DNA of 64,000 bases. Origin: Bacteroidia bacterium. GTDB taxonomy: Bacteria; Bacteroidota; Bacteroidia; J057. Below, one piece after another: positions 17,360 to 26,284 of the stretch. The notes below the pieces were generated by a model. The model did not search any database. It saw nothing but the letters and a program-made list of their open reading frames with translations, and was not told the origin of the DNA. Within the stretch, counting starts at the first letter, position 1, and every line of letters starts with the position of its first letter. The translations under genes and the position numbers were made by a program. The stretch is from contig JAWPMV010000001.1 of NCBI GenBank assembly GCA_033391075.1, forward strand, positions 7,874,001-7,938,000, in the 5' to 3' direction.

Positions 17360-17443
17360 GAAAGGGCGATAATCCTGGATTACAAGAGCAAGGGCTAGGG
17401 TTGATTCATCCCACAGTGGATTTGAGTCCCCTAGTTTTTTTTT
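17360..17443 (+). ncRNA. Small-RNA candidate, copy E (divergent member)
   Basis: A short predicted transcript ends in a hairpin and nine T. The hairpin is built as CTAGGG, TT, GATTCA, TCC, a 6-base loop, GGA, TT, TGAGTC, CCCTAG (17395-17434), the same plan as copies A-D. Relative to those, the outermost pair changed from T-A to C-G on both sides, and one C-G became T-G; both keep pairing. GAGCAAGGG just before the stem is also conserved. No open reading frame is present. It lies about 300 bp upstream of the LytS-type kinase gene. Function unknown. Confidence 0.65.
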
Positions 17444-17476
17444 GGCCTATTTTTGATAAGGAGGCTAAATTTTATG

Positions 17477-17524
17477 AAAAGGTCGCAGCTTCGATATCAA
17501 AAGAAGTTGCGATCTTTTCTTTTG
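17477..17524 (+). terminator. Strong terminator-like hairpin upstream of the kinase gene
   Basis: AAAAGGTCGCAGCTTC pairs with GAAGTTGCGATCTTTT over 16 bp (two G-U pairs), followed by CTTTT. It lies 33 bp after the T-run of small-RNA copy E and would stop any read-through toward the kinase gene. The remaining 214 bp before the kinase contain one 8-bp inverted repeat (TGACCCAG/CTGGGTCA, 17668-17710) and nothing else I recognise. Confidence 0.75.
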
Positions 17525-17738
17525 TATAATATGGATTTATCTCTTTTTACCTGCTCCGGGTAAAATTTTATCCAAAAAATTCGTTCTTATATATGAATTA
17601 ATCTCGATGAATAATGCTTTTGCAGTTTCACCGAATTATGCTAGATTCATTTGCTATAAAACACATGACCCAGTTCGGCCACATTGAAGAACAAAAACCT
17701 GTCCTGGGTCACGTACCTATCCATACAAGATTACAGAG

Positions 17739-20147
17739 ATGACGCGACAAAGCTGGGCATGGTATACGATCCTGGGTATTTTCTACATTGGCCTCGTTTG
17801 GATGGTCTATGGCTTTTATACTAAAAGTCAGGAAATACGTGCCACCAATGTGGTAGAGGGATTGAATGCCGATTTTGAGGGGAATGACTGGATCACCTGG
17901 GAAGATACCCGCAAAGGGGTAGTCGTCAAAAGAATACATCCTCTTTATAAAGGACAGGCCAGTTTTAAAGAATCCAAAGATCAAATCAAAATAGGGGACA
18001 GGCTGAGGAAAATCGGGGCCAAGGAAATTTTTAATGCCAGTGTTGCAGATAAAATAGCTGCTGAAAATCCTCCTCCTAAACCAGAAGCCTTTTACCTGGT
18101 CCGAACTGATCCTACTCTCTATGAGGAGAATATTTCCATTTTGATGGAAAAAGGCTTTCGCCTGGCTTTCTCTTTTAATGAGATCGGGACCTATTGGTAT
18201 TTGCTGGGTTGGCTGCTGGGAATAGGTTCTTTTGTGGGCATCATTATGCTCGCCATTCTTTTTCCCTTATTCCGAAGCAATATTAAAGACAATGTTCCGA
18301 TGGTGGGCTTGGTAGGCAGTGCCTTCATTTTCTTTATGCTTCAAATGATGAGGCACCTGTATTTGGTGATTGAAAATGATCTCTCTTCCACGGGATTTGA
18401 AAAACTCTTTGTTCTGCTTTATCCCTTACTGACTTTTATGTATGTGGGCTTCTATTTCCACTTTAAAATCAGTACCCGCAATTCTCTATTTAGTATCCCG
18501 ACCGTAATCGTTGCGGGCTATCTTATTTATGAAATTTTCAAGATCGTATATATTGAGCAACAGCTCAAGCATTTCCATGACCTCATCGAACAATATGTAG
18601 TCATATTCTTTTTGCTACATACCCTGGCAGCAGTTGCTATGTTTCTGCTGGAGAATTGGAGGACAAGAAGTTTGCGCAGTTTCCTCGGTTTAGGCATCAT
18701 CGGCCTGATCTCGGCTTTGGGACTTGCCTATTATGGTATGCTTGACTATACCAGCGTAAACTGGTTCTATAAAGAACATGCCTTTTTTATCTATTGTCTG
18801 CTGCTCTTTTTCCCGCTCGTAAATGCGACTTTTCTGCAACTACAATTTGGTAAAGTCAGCCTGGTAGTTACCCAAAGTATCCAGTACCTGGTTTCTATCA
18901 TCATGATCCTGGTTCTTTACCTGGTCATTACGCAATTGTATAATTATGTTCATACAGGTATCCAATACCGGCAGATACTTGAATTTGCGACCCTGGTGTT
19001 TGTTGTGGTGATTCTTCGCCTGCTTTACCTGGCCAATGAGAATAAATTCAGAAAATATTTTGTTACGCCTCAGCAGGAAAGATTACGCAAGTTCAAAACC
19101 TTCATCGCCCGCATCCCACAGTACACCAATTCGGAATTACTAAGGAAGGATTTGATTGAAGAGATGGTGGACTATTTCAATGCGGAAACGGTTCATCTCT
19201 GGTGGAATGTAGATCAGCCGGAAAGTGCCGCAGAACAACGATACCATGTCAAGCAGGAAAACATATACAGAGAGTTGATGAATAATAATACGGTTTGGTC
19301 CAAAACCAAAGAGATTGCGACCTTCCGTTTGAGTAGCGAATTGGAAAAGTCTGTCCTGGACTCTTCTTATACCCTGATCTGTCCCATCACCATCGATCTG
19401 GATACCTATGCCCTTTTGATGTTGGGGCGAAAGAAACGAGGCGTATATAACCTGACGGATTTGGAGCTGATTTCTCAATTGATCCAGCAGACCCAGTTAA
19501 CTCTGAATGTGCTGCAAATGGTTGTGAGAGAAAAGTCTCTGATTCAGCAGACCTATGAGGCGAACCTGACGGCTCTGCGTTCGCAGATCAATCCACACTT
19601 CTTATTCAATACCCTCAATTCTATCGGAGAACTGGTACATGAATCAGCAGATCTGGCGGAAGAAGCTTTGGAAAAGCTGGCTTATATTTTCCGCTATACC
19701 CTCAACAAATCCAGTGAGAACTTTGTGAGCCTCTCTGATGAGATGAGTTTGATTCGAACCTATCTGGATTTGGAAAAGGTTAGATTTGGGGAAAGGTTGA
19801 ACGTACACCTCTCTGTAAGTCCTGAAGTAAAAGATGTGCCTGTTCCTTCTTTCATAATCTCTACTTTGGTTGAGAATTGTATCAAGCACGGGATCTCCAA
19901 AATACTGCATAAAGGTCTGGTCTCCGTTGAGGCAAGTAGGGAAGACAACTACCTGGTAGTAGAGGTTGTAGATAATGGACCTGGTATAGATCTTTCACGC
20001 ATTTATAAAAGTCATGGACTTTCAAATAGCATTGCGCGTTTGGAAAATATATATGAGCTAAAGAACCTCCTGTACTTCGAAAACACCGGTGAAGGGACCT
20101 ATGTGCGGCTGAAAATTCCGCTTGTAGATCTCCCTCAACTGAAGTAA
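17739..20147 (+). CDS. LytS-type sensor histidine kinase with PDZ-like input domain
   Basis: 802 residues. One N-terminal membrane helix (about 8-28) is followed by a periplasmic region whose segment QIKIGDRLRKIGAKEIFNAS resembles a PDZ domain. About eight membrane helices (150-430) lead into a GAF-like cytoplasmic stretch. The kinase core is of the LytS/YehU (HisKA_7TM-like) class: LRSQINPHFLFNTLNSI with phosphoacceptor H620, then the ATP-binding LVENCIKHGI and VVDNGPGID. It should phosphorylate the LytTR regulator encoded 170 bp downstream. The stimulus is not readable. The LytTR-box/small-RNA element upstream suggests autoregulation or linked output (inference). Confidence 0.9.
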   Translation: MTRQSWAWYTILGIFYIGLVWMVYGFYTKSQEIRATNVVEGLNADFEGNDWITWEDTRKGVVVKRIHPLYKGQASFKESKDQIKIGDRLRKIGAKEIFNASVADKIAAENPPPKPEAFYLVRTDPTLYEENISILMEKGFRLAFSFNEIGTYWYLLGWLLGIGSFVGIIMLAILFPLFRSNIKDNVPMVGLVGSAFIFFMLQMMRHLYLVIENDLSSTGFEKLFVLLYPLLTFMYVGFYFHFKISTRNSLFSIPTVIVAGYLIYEIFKIVYIEQQLKHFHDLIEQYVVIFFLLHTLAAVAMFLLENWRTRSLRSFLGLGIIGLISALGLAYYGMLDYTSVNWFYKEHAFFIYCLLLFFPLVNATFLQLQFGKVSLVVTQSIQYLVSIIMILVLYLVITQLYNYVHTGIQYRQILEFATLVFVVVILRLLYLANENKFRKYFVTPQQERLRKFKTFIARIPQYTNSELLRKDLIEEMVDYFNAETVHLWWNVDQPESAAEQRYHVKQENIYRELMNNNTVWSKTKEIATFRLSSELEKSVLDSSYTLICPITIDLDTYALLMLGRKKRGVYNLTDLELISQLIQQTQLTLNVLQMVVREKSLIQQTYEANLTALRSQINPHFLFNTLNSIGELVHESADLAEEALEKLAYIFRYTLNKSSENFVSLSDEMSLIRTYLDLEKVRFGERLNVHLSVSPEVKDVPVPSFIISTLVENCIKHGISKILHKGLVSVEASREDNYLVVEVVDNGPGIDLSRIYKSHGLSNSIARLENIYELKNLLYFENTGEGTYVRLKIPLVDLPQLK

Positions 20148-20317
20148 CTTGGTTTCAGGCACGAGTTTTGAAGGGCTCTTTTTAATCTACCCGTTCTTTC
20201 CCCAAAATTTTCACGCTCCTATTGTAATATTTGTGTTAATTCCGGATTTAAGATTTCTATTTAAAAGATTTCTTTGCCTCATGCGTTACTTATAGGAATA
20301 ACTATTATACTTTTCAT

Positions 20318-21085
20318 ATGTCAAAATTTCGAGTACTGATCGCTGACGACGAACTTCCTGCACGTAATAAGATGAAGCGCTTGTTGAAAAAGATCAATGA
20401 GGTAGAACTGGTACATGTTGCAGAGAACGGGTTTGATGCACTGGAGCATATCCACTCCTTGAAGCCTGATCTGGTATTTCTGGATATTGAAATGCCCGGA
20501 ATGAATGGCCTGGAGGTAGCTGAAAATATTGAGATGGACGAAATGCCCTCAGTAGTTTTTGCTACAGCTTACAGTGAACATGCGATCAAAGCTTTCGAGC
20601 TAAATGCTCAAGATTACCTGCTCAAACCATTTAATGAAGATAGATTAAGGTCAGCCATAGATAAGGTGGCCAGTAACAAATCCGGAACCGTACTCGATAA
20701 GAAGAAGATTGCACAGATCCTTAAATCAGAACTGGCTGAGGACATCAAGACTCCTTTCGCCAATAAAGTTCCGATTCCAACCAGAGACCGTTACAAATTG
20801 GTAGATTACTCTGAAGTGGTATGTATAGAAGTAGAAGAAAGAAGTGTACGTCTCTTTACCAAAGAAAAATCTTATCTCCTCAATCATACCCTGGATACCT
20901 TTGAGCGTAAATTGCCCGGAGATCAATTCTTCCGCATCAACCGCTCCTGTATCATCGGACTGAAACATGTAAAGGAGATTGTTATATGGTTTGGAAACCG
21001 CTTCAAGATCATTCTAAGTAATGATAAAGAAGTGATTTCCAGTCGTGAGAAATCAAAGATCCTCAAGCAAGTCCTCAAGTTTTAG
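20318..21085 (+). CDS. LytTR-family response regulator
   Basis: 255 residues. The receiver domain (1-120) has the acidic pocket (ADDE at 9-12), phosphoacceptor D56 in FLDIEMPGMNG, and the conserved T/K switch residues (FATAYSEHA, LLKPF). A LytTR DNA-binding domain follows (about 145-253: FFRINRSCIIGLKHVKEI, near the C-terminus). This class binds paired direct repeats with a 21-bp period; such repeats occur in this window upstream of the kinase gene and near secA. It is the obvious partner of the kinase just upstream. Confidence 0.95.
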   Translation: MSKFRVLIADDELPARNKMKRLLKKINEVELVHVAENGFDALEHIHSLKPDLVFLDIEMPGMNGLEVAENIEMDEMPSVVFATAYSEHAIKAFELNAQDYLLKPFNEDRLRSAIDKVASNKSGTVLDKKKIAQILKSELAEDIKTPFANKVPIPTRDRYKLVDYSEVVCIEVEERSVRLFTKEKSYLLNHTLDTFERKLPGDQFFRINRSCIIGLKHVKEIVIWFGNRFKIILSNDKEVISSREKSKILKQVLKF

Positions 21086-21106
21086 GAAAAACGCTTGTAA
21101 AAAGAC

Positions 21107-21141
21107 AAATTGCCCGGGAATTTCGATTCTCGGGCAATTTT
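21107..21141 (+). terminator. Intrinsic terminator between the LytTR gene and rsmI
   Basis: AAATTGCCCGGGAA pairs with TTCTCGGGCAATTT over 14 bp (one G-U), followed by T. It lies 22 bp after the regulator stop and 15 bp before the rsmI ATG, so rsmI must be expressed by read-through or from a promoter overlapping the hairpin. Confidence 0.75.
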
Positions 21142-21155
21142 GCTTTAACAATCCT

Positions 21156-21830
21156 ATGGCACGCATAAGCCTTGTACCTACTCCCGTCGGAAACCTCGAA
21201 GATATGAGTTTTCGGGCCGTTCGCATCCTTCGGGAGGCCGACCTCATTGCTGCTGAGGATACCCGTACCTCCGGAATACTCCTCAAGCATTATGAGATAG
21301 ATACGCCCAAACTTTCTCTGCATCAGCACAATGAGCATAGCAAAGTTCCGCAATTGCTGGACCGGCTGGAAGCAGAAGATCTGCATCTGGCTTTAATCAG
21401 CGATGCAGGTACGCCCGGCATTTCCGATCCGGGTTTCCTCCTGGTTAGAGAAGCTGTCGCAAGAGGAATAACCGTAGAAACCCTGCCCGGACCTACAGCT
21501 TTTGTTCCCGCTTTGGTAAGTAGCGGGATTCCCTGTGATCGCTTTGTCTTTGAAGGATTTCTCCCGGTAAAGAAGGGACGTCAAACCCGCTTCAAATCAT
21601 TGGAAGAGGAGAGCCGGACCATGGTCTTTTACGAATCTCCACACAGAATAGAAAAAACGATCCGACAAATGGCCGAATATTTTGGGGAAGAAAGACAGGC
21701 ATGCATATCGAGAGAAATCAGCAAACTGCATGAAGAACATTTGAGGGGAAGCCTGGCCGAATTAGCCGAAATTTTATCGAAAAGAAGCCTGAAAGGAGAG
21801 ATCGTAATTGTCCTTGCAGGGAAGTCCTGA
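21156..21830 (+). CDS. rsmI: 16S rRNA 2'-O-ribose C1402 methyltransferase RsmI
   Basis: Methylates the ribose of C1402 in the 16S rRNA decoding centre, using S-adenosylmethionine. The frame is open from 21045, but the upstream part runs through the terminator and overlaps the regulator gene. The ATG at 21156 gives the normal start (MARISLVPTPVGNLEDMSFR) and a 224-residue protein of family length. The tetrapyrrole-methylase fold motifs are present: LIAAEDTRTS, ALISDAGTPGISDPG, and LPGPTAFVPALVSSG. Confidence 0.95.
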   Translation: MARISLVPTPVGNLEDMSFRAVRILREADLIAAEDTRTSGILLKHYEIDTPKLSLHQHNEHSKVPQLLDRLEAEDLHLALISDAGTPGISDPGFLLVREAVARGITVETLPGPTAFVPALVSSGIPCDRFVFEGFLPVKKGRQTRFKSLEEESRTMVFYESPHRIEKTIRQMAEYFGEERQACISREISKLHEEHLRGSLAELAEILSKRSLKGEIVIVLAGKS

Positions 21831-21860
21831 TACTGCCATATTGACGTGCCTTATGAAATT

Positions 21861-21880
21861 AAGGCTGGATTTCCAGCCTT
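21861..21880. other. Perfect hairpin between rsmI and the phosphatase gene
   Basis: AAGGCTGGA-TT-TCCAGCCTT is a perfect 9-bp stem without a T-run. It argues against the upstream GTG start (21846) for the next gene, because it would then lie inside the coding region. It may be a processing or weak termination site. Confidence 0.5.
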
Positions 21881-21926
21881 GGAACAGATTTCGCATCTTT
21901 ACAGCAAAATTCCCGAAAATACATCA

Positions 21927-22763
21927 ATGGAATCTATAGATCTAAGCAAAATCGACCTTGAACTTCAGGCGCTTCTAAGGAAAACCGGTAAGTATGTGGT
22001 AGATGAATTCAAGCATTTTACTTACAAAGAAGTTAAGTTTAAAGGCGATAATGACCCTTTTACCTATGTAGACGTAACTACGGAGGAGATTGTGAAGAAG
22101 GGTTGTGCGGCTTTGATTCCCGGTTCAGGTTTTATCACGGAGGAAACAGCTGCTGAAGAAGGGGAAAATGGATATACCTGGATCATAGACCCCATAGATG
22201 GAACTGCCAATTTTACACATGGCATTCCACACTTTTGCATCAGTGTTGCCCTGACATATGAAGGGGAAATTGTCATGGGACATATATATCATCCTGTGCT
22301 TGATCAGATGTATGTAGCTATCAAAGGGAAAGGATTTAAGCTGGATGGAGAAATTCAACAGGTAAGTCAAAGAAAAGAGTTAAAAGAAGGCGTATTGGGA
22401 ACAGGTTTCCCTTATGCTCACCATTCATGGGTGCCAGATTATCTCGGCCTGGTTGCTGACCTTCATCAGGCCTCTCATGGCTTCAGAAGATTTGGTAGCG
22501 CGGCTTTGGATTTGGCTTATGTGGCATGCGGGAGACTGGATGGCTACTTTGAATTTCAACTCAATGCATGGGATATCGCTGCAGGAGCTTTGATGGTTGA
22601 GGAAGCGGGAGGAAAAATTACTGATTTTGGAGGAGGAGCCGGCTATTTAAATAAGCGGGGAACCATAGCCAGCAATACATACGTACATGAGGATATTCAA
22701 AAGGCGATAGCCGCCCGCGGATTTGCCGACAGATTTAAAGAATTAGAAGAGACAAAGAGCTAG
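21927..22763 (+). CDS. Inositol monophosphatase family protein
   Basis: 278 residues from the ATG at 21927; an open frame continues upstream to a GTG at 21846 but passes through a perfect hairpin and looks non-coding. Metal-binding motifs are intact: GSGFITEE, the signature WIIDPIDGTANF, and the C-terminal WDIAAGALMVEEAGG. Members are magnesium-dependent, lithium-sensitive phosphatases acting on inositol phosphates, fructose-1,6-bisphosphate or adenosine 3',5'-bisphosphate (CysQ); the substrate cannot be assigned by eye. It lies upstream of secA on the same strand. Confidence 0.92.
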   Translation: MESIDLSKIDLELQALLRKTGKYVVDEFKHFTYKEVKFKGDNDPFTYVDVTTEEIVKKGCAALIPGSGFITEETAAEEGENGYTWIIDPIDGTANFTHGIPHFCISVALTYEGEIVMGHIYHPVLDQMYVAIKGKGFKLDGEIQQVSQRKELKEGVLGTGFPYAHHSWVPDYLGLVADLHQASHGFRRFGSAALDLAYVACGRLDGYFEFQLNAWDIAAGALMVEEAGGKITDFGGGAGYLNKRGTIASNTYVHEDIQKAIAARGFADRFKELEETKS

Positions 22764-22809
22764 TTTAGCAGAACTCCTCTTTGTAAATTGTATCTATATT
22801 TCAATAAAC

Positions 22810-25800
22810 ATGAAAAGTTTTATTCAGAAGCTTTTTCCCTCGAAAAAAGATAAGGATGTGAAGGCTCTTGAGCCTTACGTAGATAGTGTCGCCGAGGAGT
22901 ATGAAAAGCTATACAACATTTCCGATGATGAACTTCGTGGAAAAACCCGGGAGTTTCAGGATCGGATCAATGAATACACAGCAGAAATAAGAGATGAGAT
23001 CAAGGAGCTGGAAAAAGAAGCTGCCGAGATAGAGGAAATCACTGCGAAAGATGAGATTTTCAATCAGGTAGATGAACTCAATAAAGAGCTCTATACCCAA
23101 ATAGATGAAGTCCTCGAAGAATTGATTCCCGAAGCCTTTGCAGTTGTAAAGGAAACTGCAAGAAGACTTTCAGAGAATGGACAACTCAAGGTTGAGGCAA
23201 ATGAATATGACAAAGAGCTTGCACAAGACAAGCCCCATATAGTCATAGAAGGAGATCAGGCCATCTGGAAAAATTCCTGGCTGGCTGCTGATGCCGAGAT
23301 CAACTGGAACATGGTTCACTATGATGTGCAGTTGATGGGGGGAGCCGTACTACATTCTGGTAAAATTGCGGAGATGGCTACCGGGGAAGGTAAAACCCTG
23401 GTTGCAACCCTGCCTGTTTACCTCAATGCAATTACAGGCCTGGGAGTCCATGTAGTAACGGTAAACAACTACCTGGCAAGAAGGGATGCCCAGTGGAATG
23501 CGCCGATCTTTCAATTCCATGGATTGAGGGTAGATTGTATTGACCAGCATCAGCCCAATTCCGACGAAAGAAGGAAAGCCTATAAAGCTGACATTACCTA
23601 TGGAACCAATAATGAATTTGGTTTCGACTATCTCCGGGACAATATGACTACGCACCCGGAGTTTTTGGTTCAGGGAAAACATTTCTATGCGATTATAGAT
23701 GAGATTGACTCTGTACTCATCGATGAGGCACGTACTCCTTTGATTATCTCAGGACCAGTACCTAGAGGTGATCAGCACGAATACAATGAACTCAAGCCGC
23801 GTATCGAACGCCTGGTTCGCGAGCAGAAAAAACTTGTCAACAAATACCTGGCTGATGCCAAAAAGAAAATTGAAGAAGGAGATTCTGGTTCTGAAGAAGG
23901 AAACGGAGGACTGGATTTATTCAGAGCCTACCGGGGACTTCCCAAAAACAATCCCCTCATCAAGTTTTTGAGTGAACCCGGCTCCAGAGCTATCCTCAAT
24001 AAAGTTGAAGGCTTTTACATGCAGGACAATTCCAAGCATATGCATGTAGCCGATGATCCGCTTTACTTCACCATTGATGAGAAGAACAACCAGATCGAAA
24101 TGACCGATCGTGGACGTGAGCTCATCGCTAATGCAGGAGAAGATTCGAATCTATTCGTTCTGCCGGATATTGGAGTTTCATTTGTAGAGATTGATAATGA
24201 CGAAAGCCTTTCAGATGATGAAAAGCTGAAGAAGAAAGATGAAGTAGCCAGAGATTATGGCGAAAAATCTGAAAGATTGCATGCAATCAATCAACTTCTG
24301 AAAGCCTATACCCTCTTTGAAAATGATGTAGAATATATCGTTCAGGACGGTAAGGTAAATATCGTAGATGAACAGACGGGACGTGTGCTTCCCGGTCGTC
24401 GTTACTCAGATGGATTGCACCAGGCGATTGAGGCGAAGGAAAATGTGAAAGTTGAAGCTGCAACCCAAACCTTTGCAACGGTTACCTTGCAAAACTATTT
24501 CCGGATGTATCACAAACTCGCCGGGATGACAGGTACTGCAGAAACGGAGGAAGCAGAATTTTTCGAGATATATAAACTGGATGTAACGGTTATTCCTACC
24601 AACAGACCCATTGCACGGGATGATAGGGATGATTTGGTATATAAAACCAAGCGCGAGAAATTCAATGCGGTAATAGAAGAAGTTCAGATTCTTCAGGAGA
24701 AAGGAATTCCAGTCCTGGTAGGTACAACTTCTGTAGAGGTTTCAGAATTGCTGAGTCGTATGCTCAAGCGGGCTCGTATTCCTCACAATGTATTGAACGC
24801 CAAGCAGCACCAGCGAGAAGCTGAGGTAGTAGCTGAAGCCGGTAAGCCCGGAGCTATTACGATTGCTACCAACATGGCAGGACGTGGTACTGATATCAAA
24901 TTGGGAGAAGGGGTAAAGGAAAGAGGCGGACTCGCAATCATTGGTACGGAGCGACATGAATCCAGAAGAATTGACCGTCAGTTGAGAGGTCGTGCAGGAC
25001 GTCAGGGAGATCCCGGACAGTCTCAATTCTATGTATCTCTGGAAGATGATCTCATGCGCCTCTTTGGTTCAGAAAGAATCTCCAAGATTATGGACCGCAT
25101 GGGGCTGAAAGAAGGAGAGGTGATCCAACATAGCATGATTTCTCGTTCGATCTCCAATGCACAGAAGAAAGTAGAAGAAAACAACTTCGCCATGCGTAAG
25201 CGTTTGCTTGAGTATGACGATGTGATGAATAATCAGCGTGAGGTGATCTACCGCCGCAGAAGGAATGCCCTTTATGGTGATCGGATCAAGATTGACCTCG
25301 ACAACATGCTCTACGATTTCTGTGGCGCCCTGATCAATTCTCGTTTGGATATGACGGATGCAGAAGGATTGAGAATGGATACCATTCGCTATCTATCTGT
25401 AGATCCTGAGATCACAGAAGTTGAATTGAATGATAATACGGAGGATCAACTCACAGAAAAAGTTTACGAAAAAGCTCAGGCATATTATAAGCGCAAATCA
25501 GCAGTCCTGGCTGATACCTTGCATAAAGGAATTGCCCGAATCAAAAAGGATAATCCTCAGATTGAGCAAATCCTGATTCCTTTCTCGGATGGGAGCAAGC
25601 AACTGCGTATCGTTGTTCCGGTTGACAAAGCACTTGAAACAGAAGGGAAAGCAGTAGTGGATGAATTGGAGAAAGTAGCGACACTCTCCATTATTGATGA
25701 TAAGTGGAAGCACCACCTCAGAGATATGGATGAGCTTCGTACTTCCGTTCAGAACGCTGTTTATGAGCAAAAAGATCCATTGCTTGTCTATAAATTTGAA

Positions 25801-26097
25801 TCTTTCCAGCTCTTCCAGCAGATGCTGACAGAGGTAAATCGTCAGGTTCTTTCCTTGCTATTCAAAGCCGATCTTCATGTTGGAGAGCAGCAGCAAAAGC
25901 AAAAAGCTGAGCCTCGTCGCGATGACTTCAGTAATCTAAATACCAAGCATGACTCTGCCCTTAATGAGAAAAAACGGCAGATGGAAGCTGAAAGAAAAGT
26001 GATGGCAGCAGCCGGAGGAGGAGAGCGTCAGCCGCAGCGAAAACTCAGTAGAGCAGAAAGACGCGCACAGGAACGTAAGGCAAAAAAGAAGAAATAA
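22810..26097 (+). CDS. secA: Protein translocase ATPase SecA
   Basis: Motor of Sec protein export. 1095 residues, longer than the 901 of E. coli, as usual in Bacteroidota, owing to inserts near residues 30-115 and 340-500. Walker A (GEGKTLVATLP), the DEAD-like DEIDSVLIDEARTPL, the TNMAGRGTDI motif and QLRGRAGRQGDPG are intact. The C-terminus ends in a lysine/arginine-rich tail (RKLSRAERRAQERKAKKKK); I find no CxCxSGx6CH zinc motif, which commonly binds SecB and lipids. The gene begins 46 bp after the phosphatase gene. Confidence 0.97.
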   Translation: MKSFIQKLFPSKKDKDVKALEPYVDSVAEEYEKLYNISDDELRGKTREFQDRINEYTAEIRDEIKELEKEAAEIEEITAKDEIFNQVDELNKELYTQIDEVLEELIPEAFAVVKETARRLSENGQLKVEANEYDKELAQDKPHIVIEGDQAIWKNSWLAADAEINWNMVHYDVQLMGGAVLHSGKIAEMATGEGKTLVATLPVYLNAITGLGVHVVTVNNYLARRDAQWNAPIFQFHGLRVDCIDQHQPNSDERRKAYKADITYGTNNEFGFDYLRDNMTTHPEFLVQGKHFYAIIDEIDSVLIDEARTPLIISGPVPRGDQHEYNELKPRIERLVREQKKLVNKYLADAKKKIEEGDSGSEEGNGGLDLFRAYRGLPKNNPLIKFLSEPGSRAILNKVEGFYMQDNSKHMHVADDPLYFTIDEKNNQIEMTDRGRELIANAGEDSNLFVLPDIGVSFVEIDNDESLSDDEKLKKKDEVARDYGEKSERLHAINQLLKAYTLFENDVEYIVQDGKVNIVDEQTGRVLPGRRYSDGLHQAIEAKENVKVEAATQTFATVTLQNYFRMYHKLAGMTGTAETEEAEFFEIYKLDVTVIPTNRPIARDDRDDLVYKTKREKFNAVIEEVQILQEKGIPVLVGTTSVEVSELLSRMLKRARIPHNVLNAKQHQREAEVVAEAGKPGAITIATNMAGRGTDIKLGEGVKERGGLAIIGTERHESRRIDRQLRGRAGRQGDPGQSQFYVSLEDDLMRLFGSERISKIMDRMGLKEGEVIQHSMISRSISNAQKKVEENNFAMRKRLLEYDDVMNNQREVIYRRRRNALYGDRIKIDLDNMLYDFCGALINSRLDMTDAEGLRMDTIRYLSVDPEITEVELNDNTEDQLTEKVYEKAQAYYKRKSAVLADTLHKGIARIKKDNPQIEQILIPFSDGSKQLRIVVPVDKALETEGKAVVDELEKVATLSIIDDKWKHHLRDMDELRTSVQNAVYEQKDPLLVYKFESFQLFQQMLTEVNRQVLSLLFKADLHVGEQQQKQKAEPRRDDFSNLNTKHDSALNEKKRQMEAERKVMAAAGGGERQPQRKLSRAERRAQERKAKKKK

Positions 26098-26114
26098 TTC
26101 TCTTACGAAATAGA

Positions 26115-26144
26115 GCGGTTAAGCCTTTCAATTTGACCGTTCAT
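26115..26144 (+). promoter_or_regulatory. Two LytTR-type direct repeats, 21 bp apart (small-RNA copy A)
   Basis: GCGGTTAAG (26115-26123, 7 of 9 matches) and ACCGTTCAT (26136-26144, 9 of 9) start 21 bp apart. The second box starts 42 bp before the -7-like box TATCTTTA (26178-26185), exactly the distance seen at copy E. They lie just after the secA stop codon. Confidence 0.6.
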
Positions 26145-26148
26145 GCAA

Positions 26149-26179
26149 AAAGGGGCCGAATCAAGCGATTCGGCCCTTA
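26149..26179 (+). terminator. Terminator-like hairpin after secA
   Basis: AGGGGCCGAATC-AAGC-GATTCGGCCCTT forms a stem of about 11 bp. The tail (ATCTTTAT) is only moderately T-rich and also contains the -7-like box of small-RNA copy A, so terminator and promoter are interlocked. Confidence 0.7.
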
Positions 26180-26189
26180 TCTTTATGTC

Positions 26190-26263
26190 AACAGGTTAAA
26201 GTAAAGAATGAGCAAGGGTTAGGGTTGACTCATCCGCAAGGATTTGAGTCCCCTAATTTTTTT
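26190..26263 (+). ncRNA. Small-RNA candidate, copy A
   Basis: A 74-bp unit starting AACAGGTTAAAG and ending in a hairpin plus seven T. The hairpin is TTAGGG, TT, GACTCA, TCC, GCAA loop, GGA, TT, TGAGTC, CCCTAA (26219-26256). It is essentially identical to copies B, C and D over its whole length, and no open reading frame fits. A -7-like box precedes it at 26178 and LytTR-type boxes at 26115 and 26136. It is followed by a shared 20-odd-bp linker and an octamer-type inverted repeat. Function unknown; it could also be a mobile terminator-like repeat. Confidence 0.65.
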
Positions 26264-26284
26264 ATGCCTATAGCTAAGGTATAT

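Noticed and set aside
17474-17560. Tiny open frame of about 28 codons preceded by AAGGAGG, upstream of the kinase gene
   Set aside because: Bacteroidota rarely use Shine-Dalgarno sites, and the frame runs straight through a 16-bp terminator hairpin; chance is the better explanation.
21846-21926. Longer N-terminus of the inositol monophosphatase from a GTG start
   Set aside because: The extra 27 codons pass through a perfect 9-bp hairpin, and the ATG at 21927 gives a normal family start.
26219-26256. Resemblance of GGATTTGAGTCCC in the small-RNA hairpin to a tRNA T-arm
   Set aside because: No acceptor stem, anticodon arm or CCA-like end can be built; the simple long hairpin explains the conserved bases.
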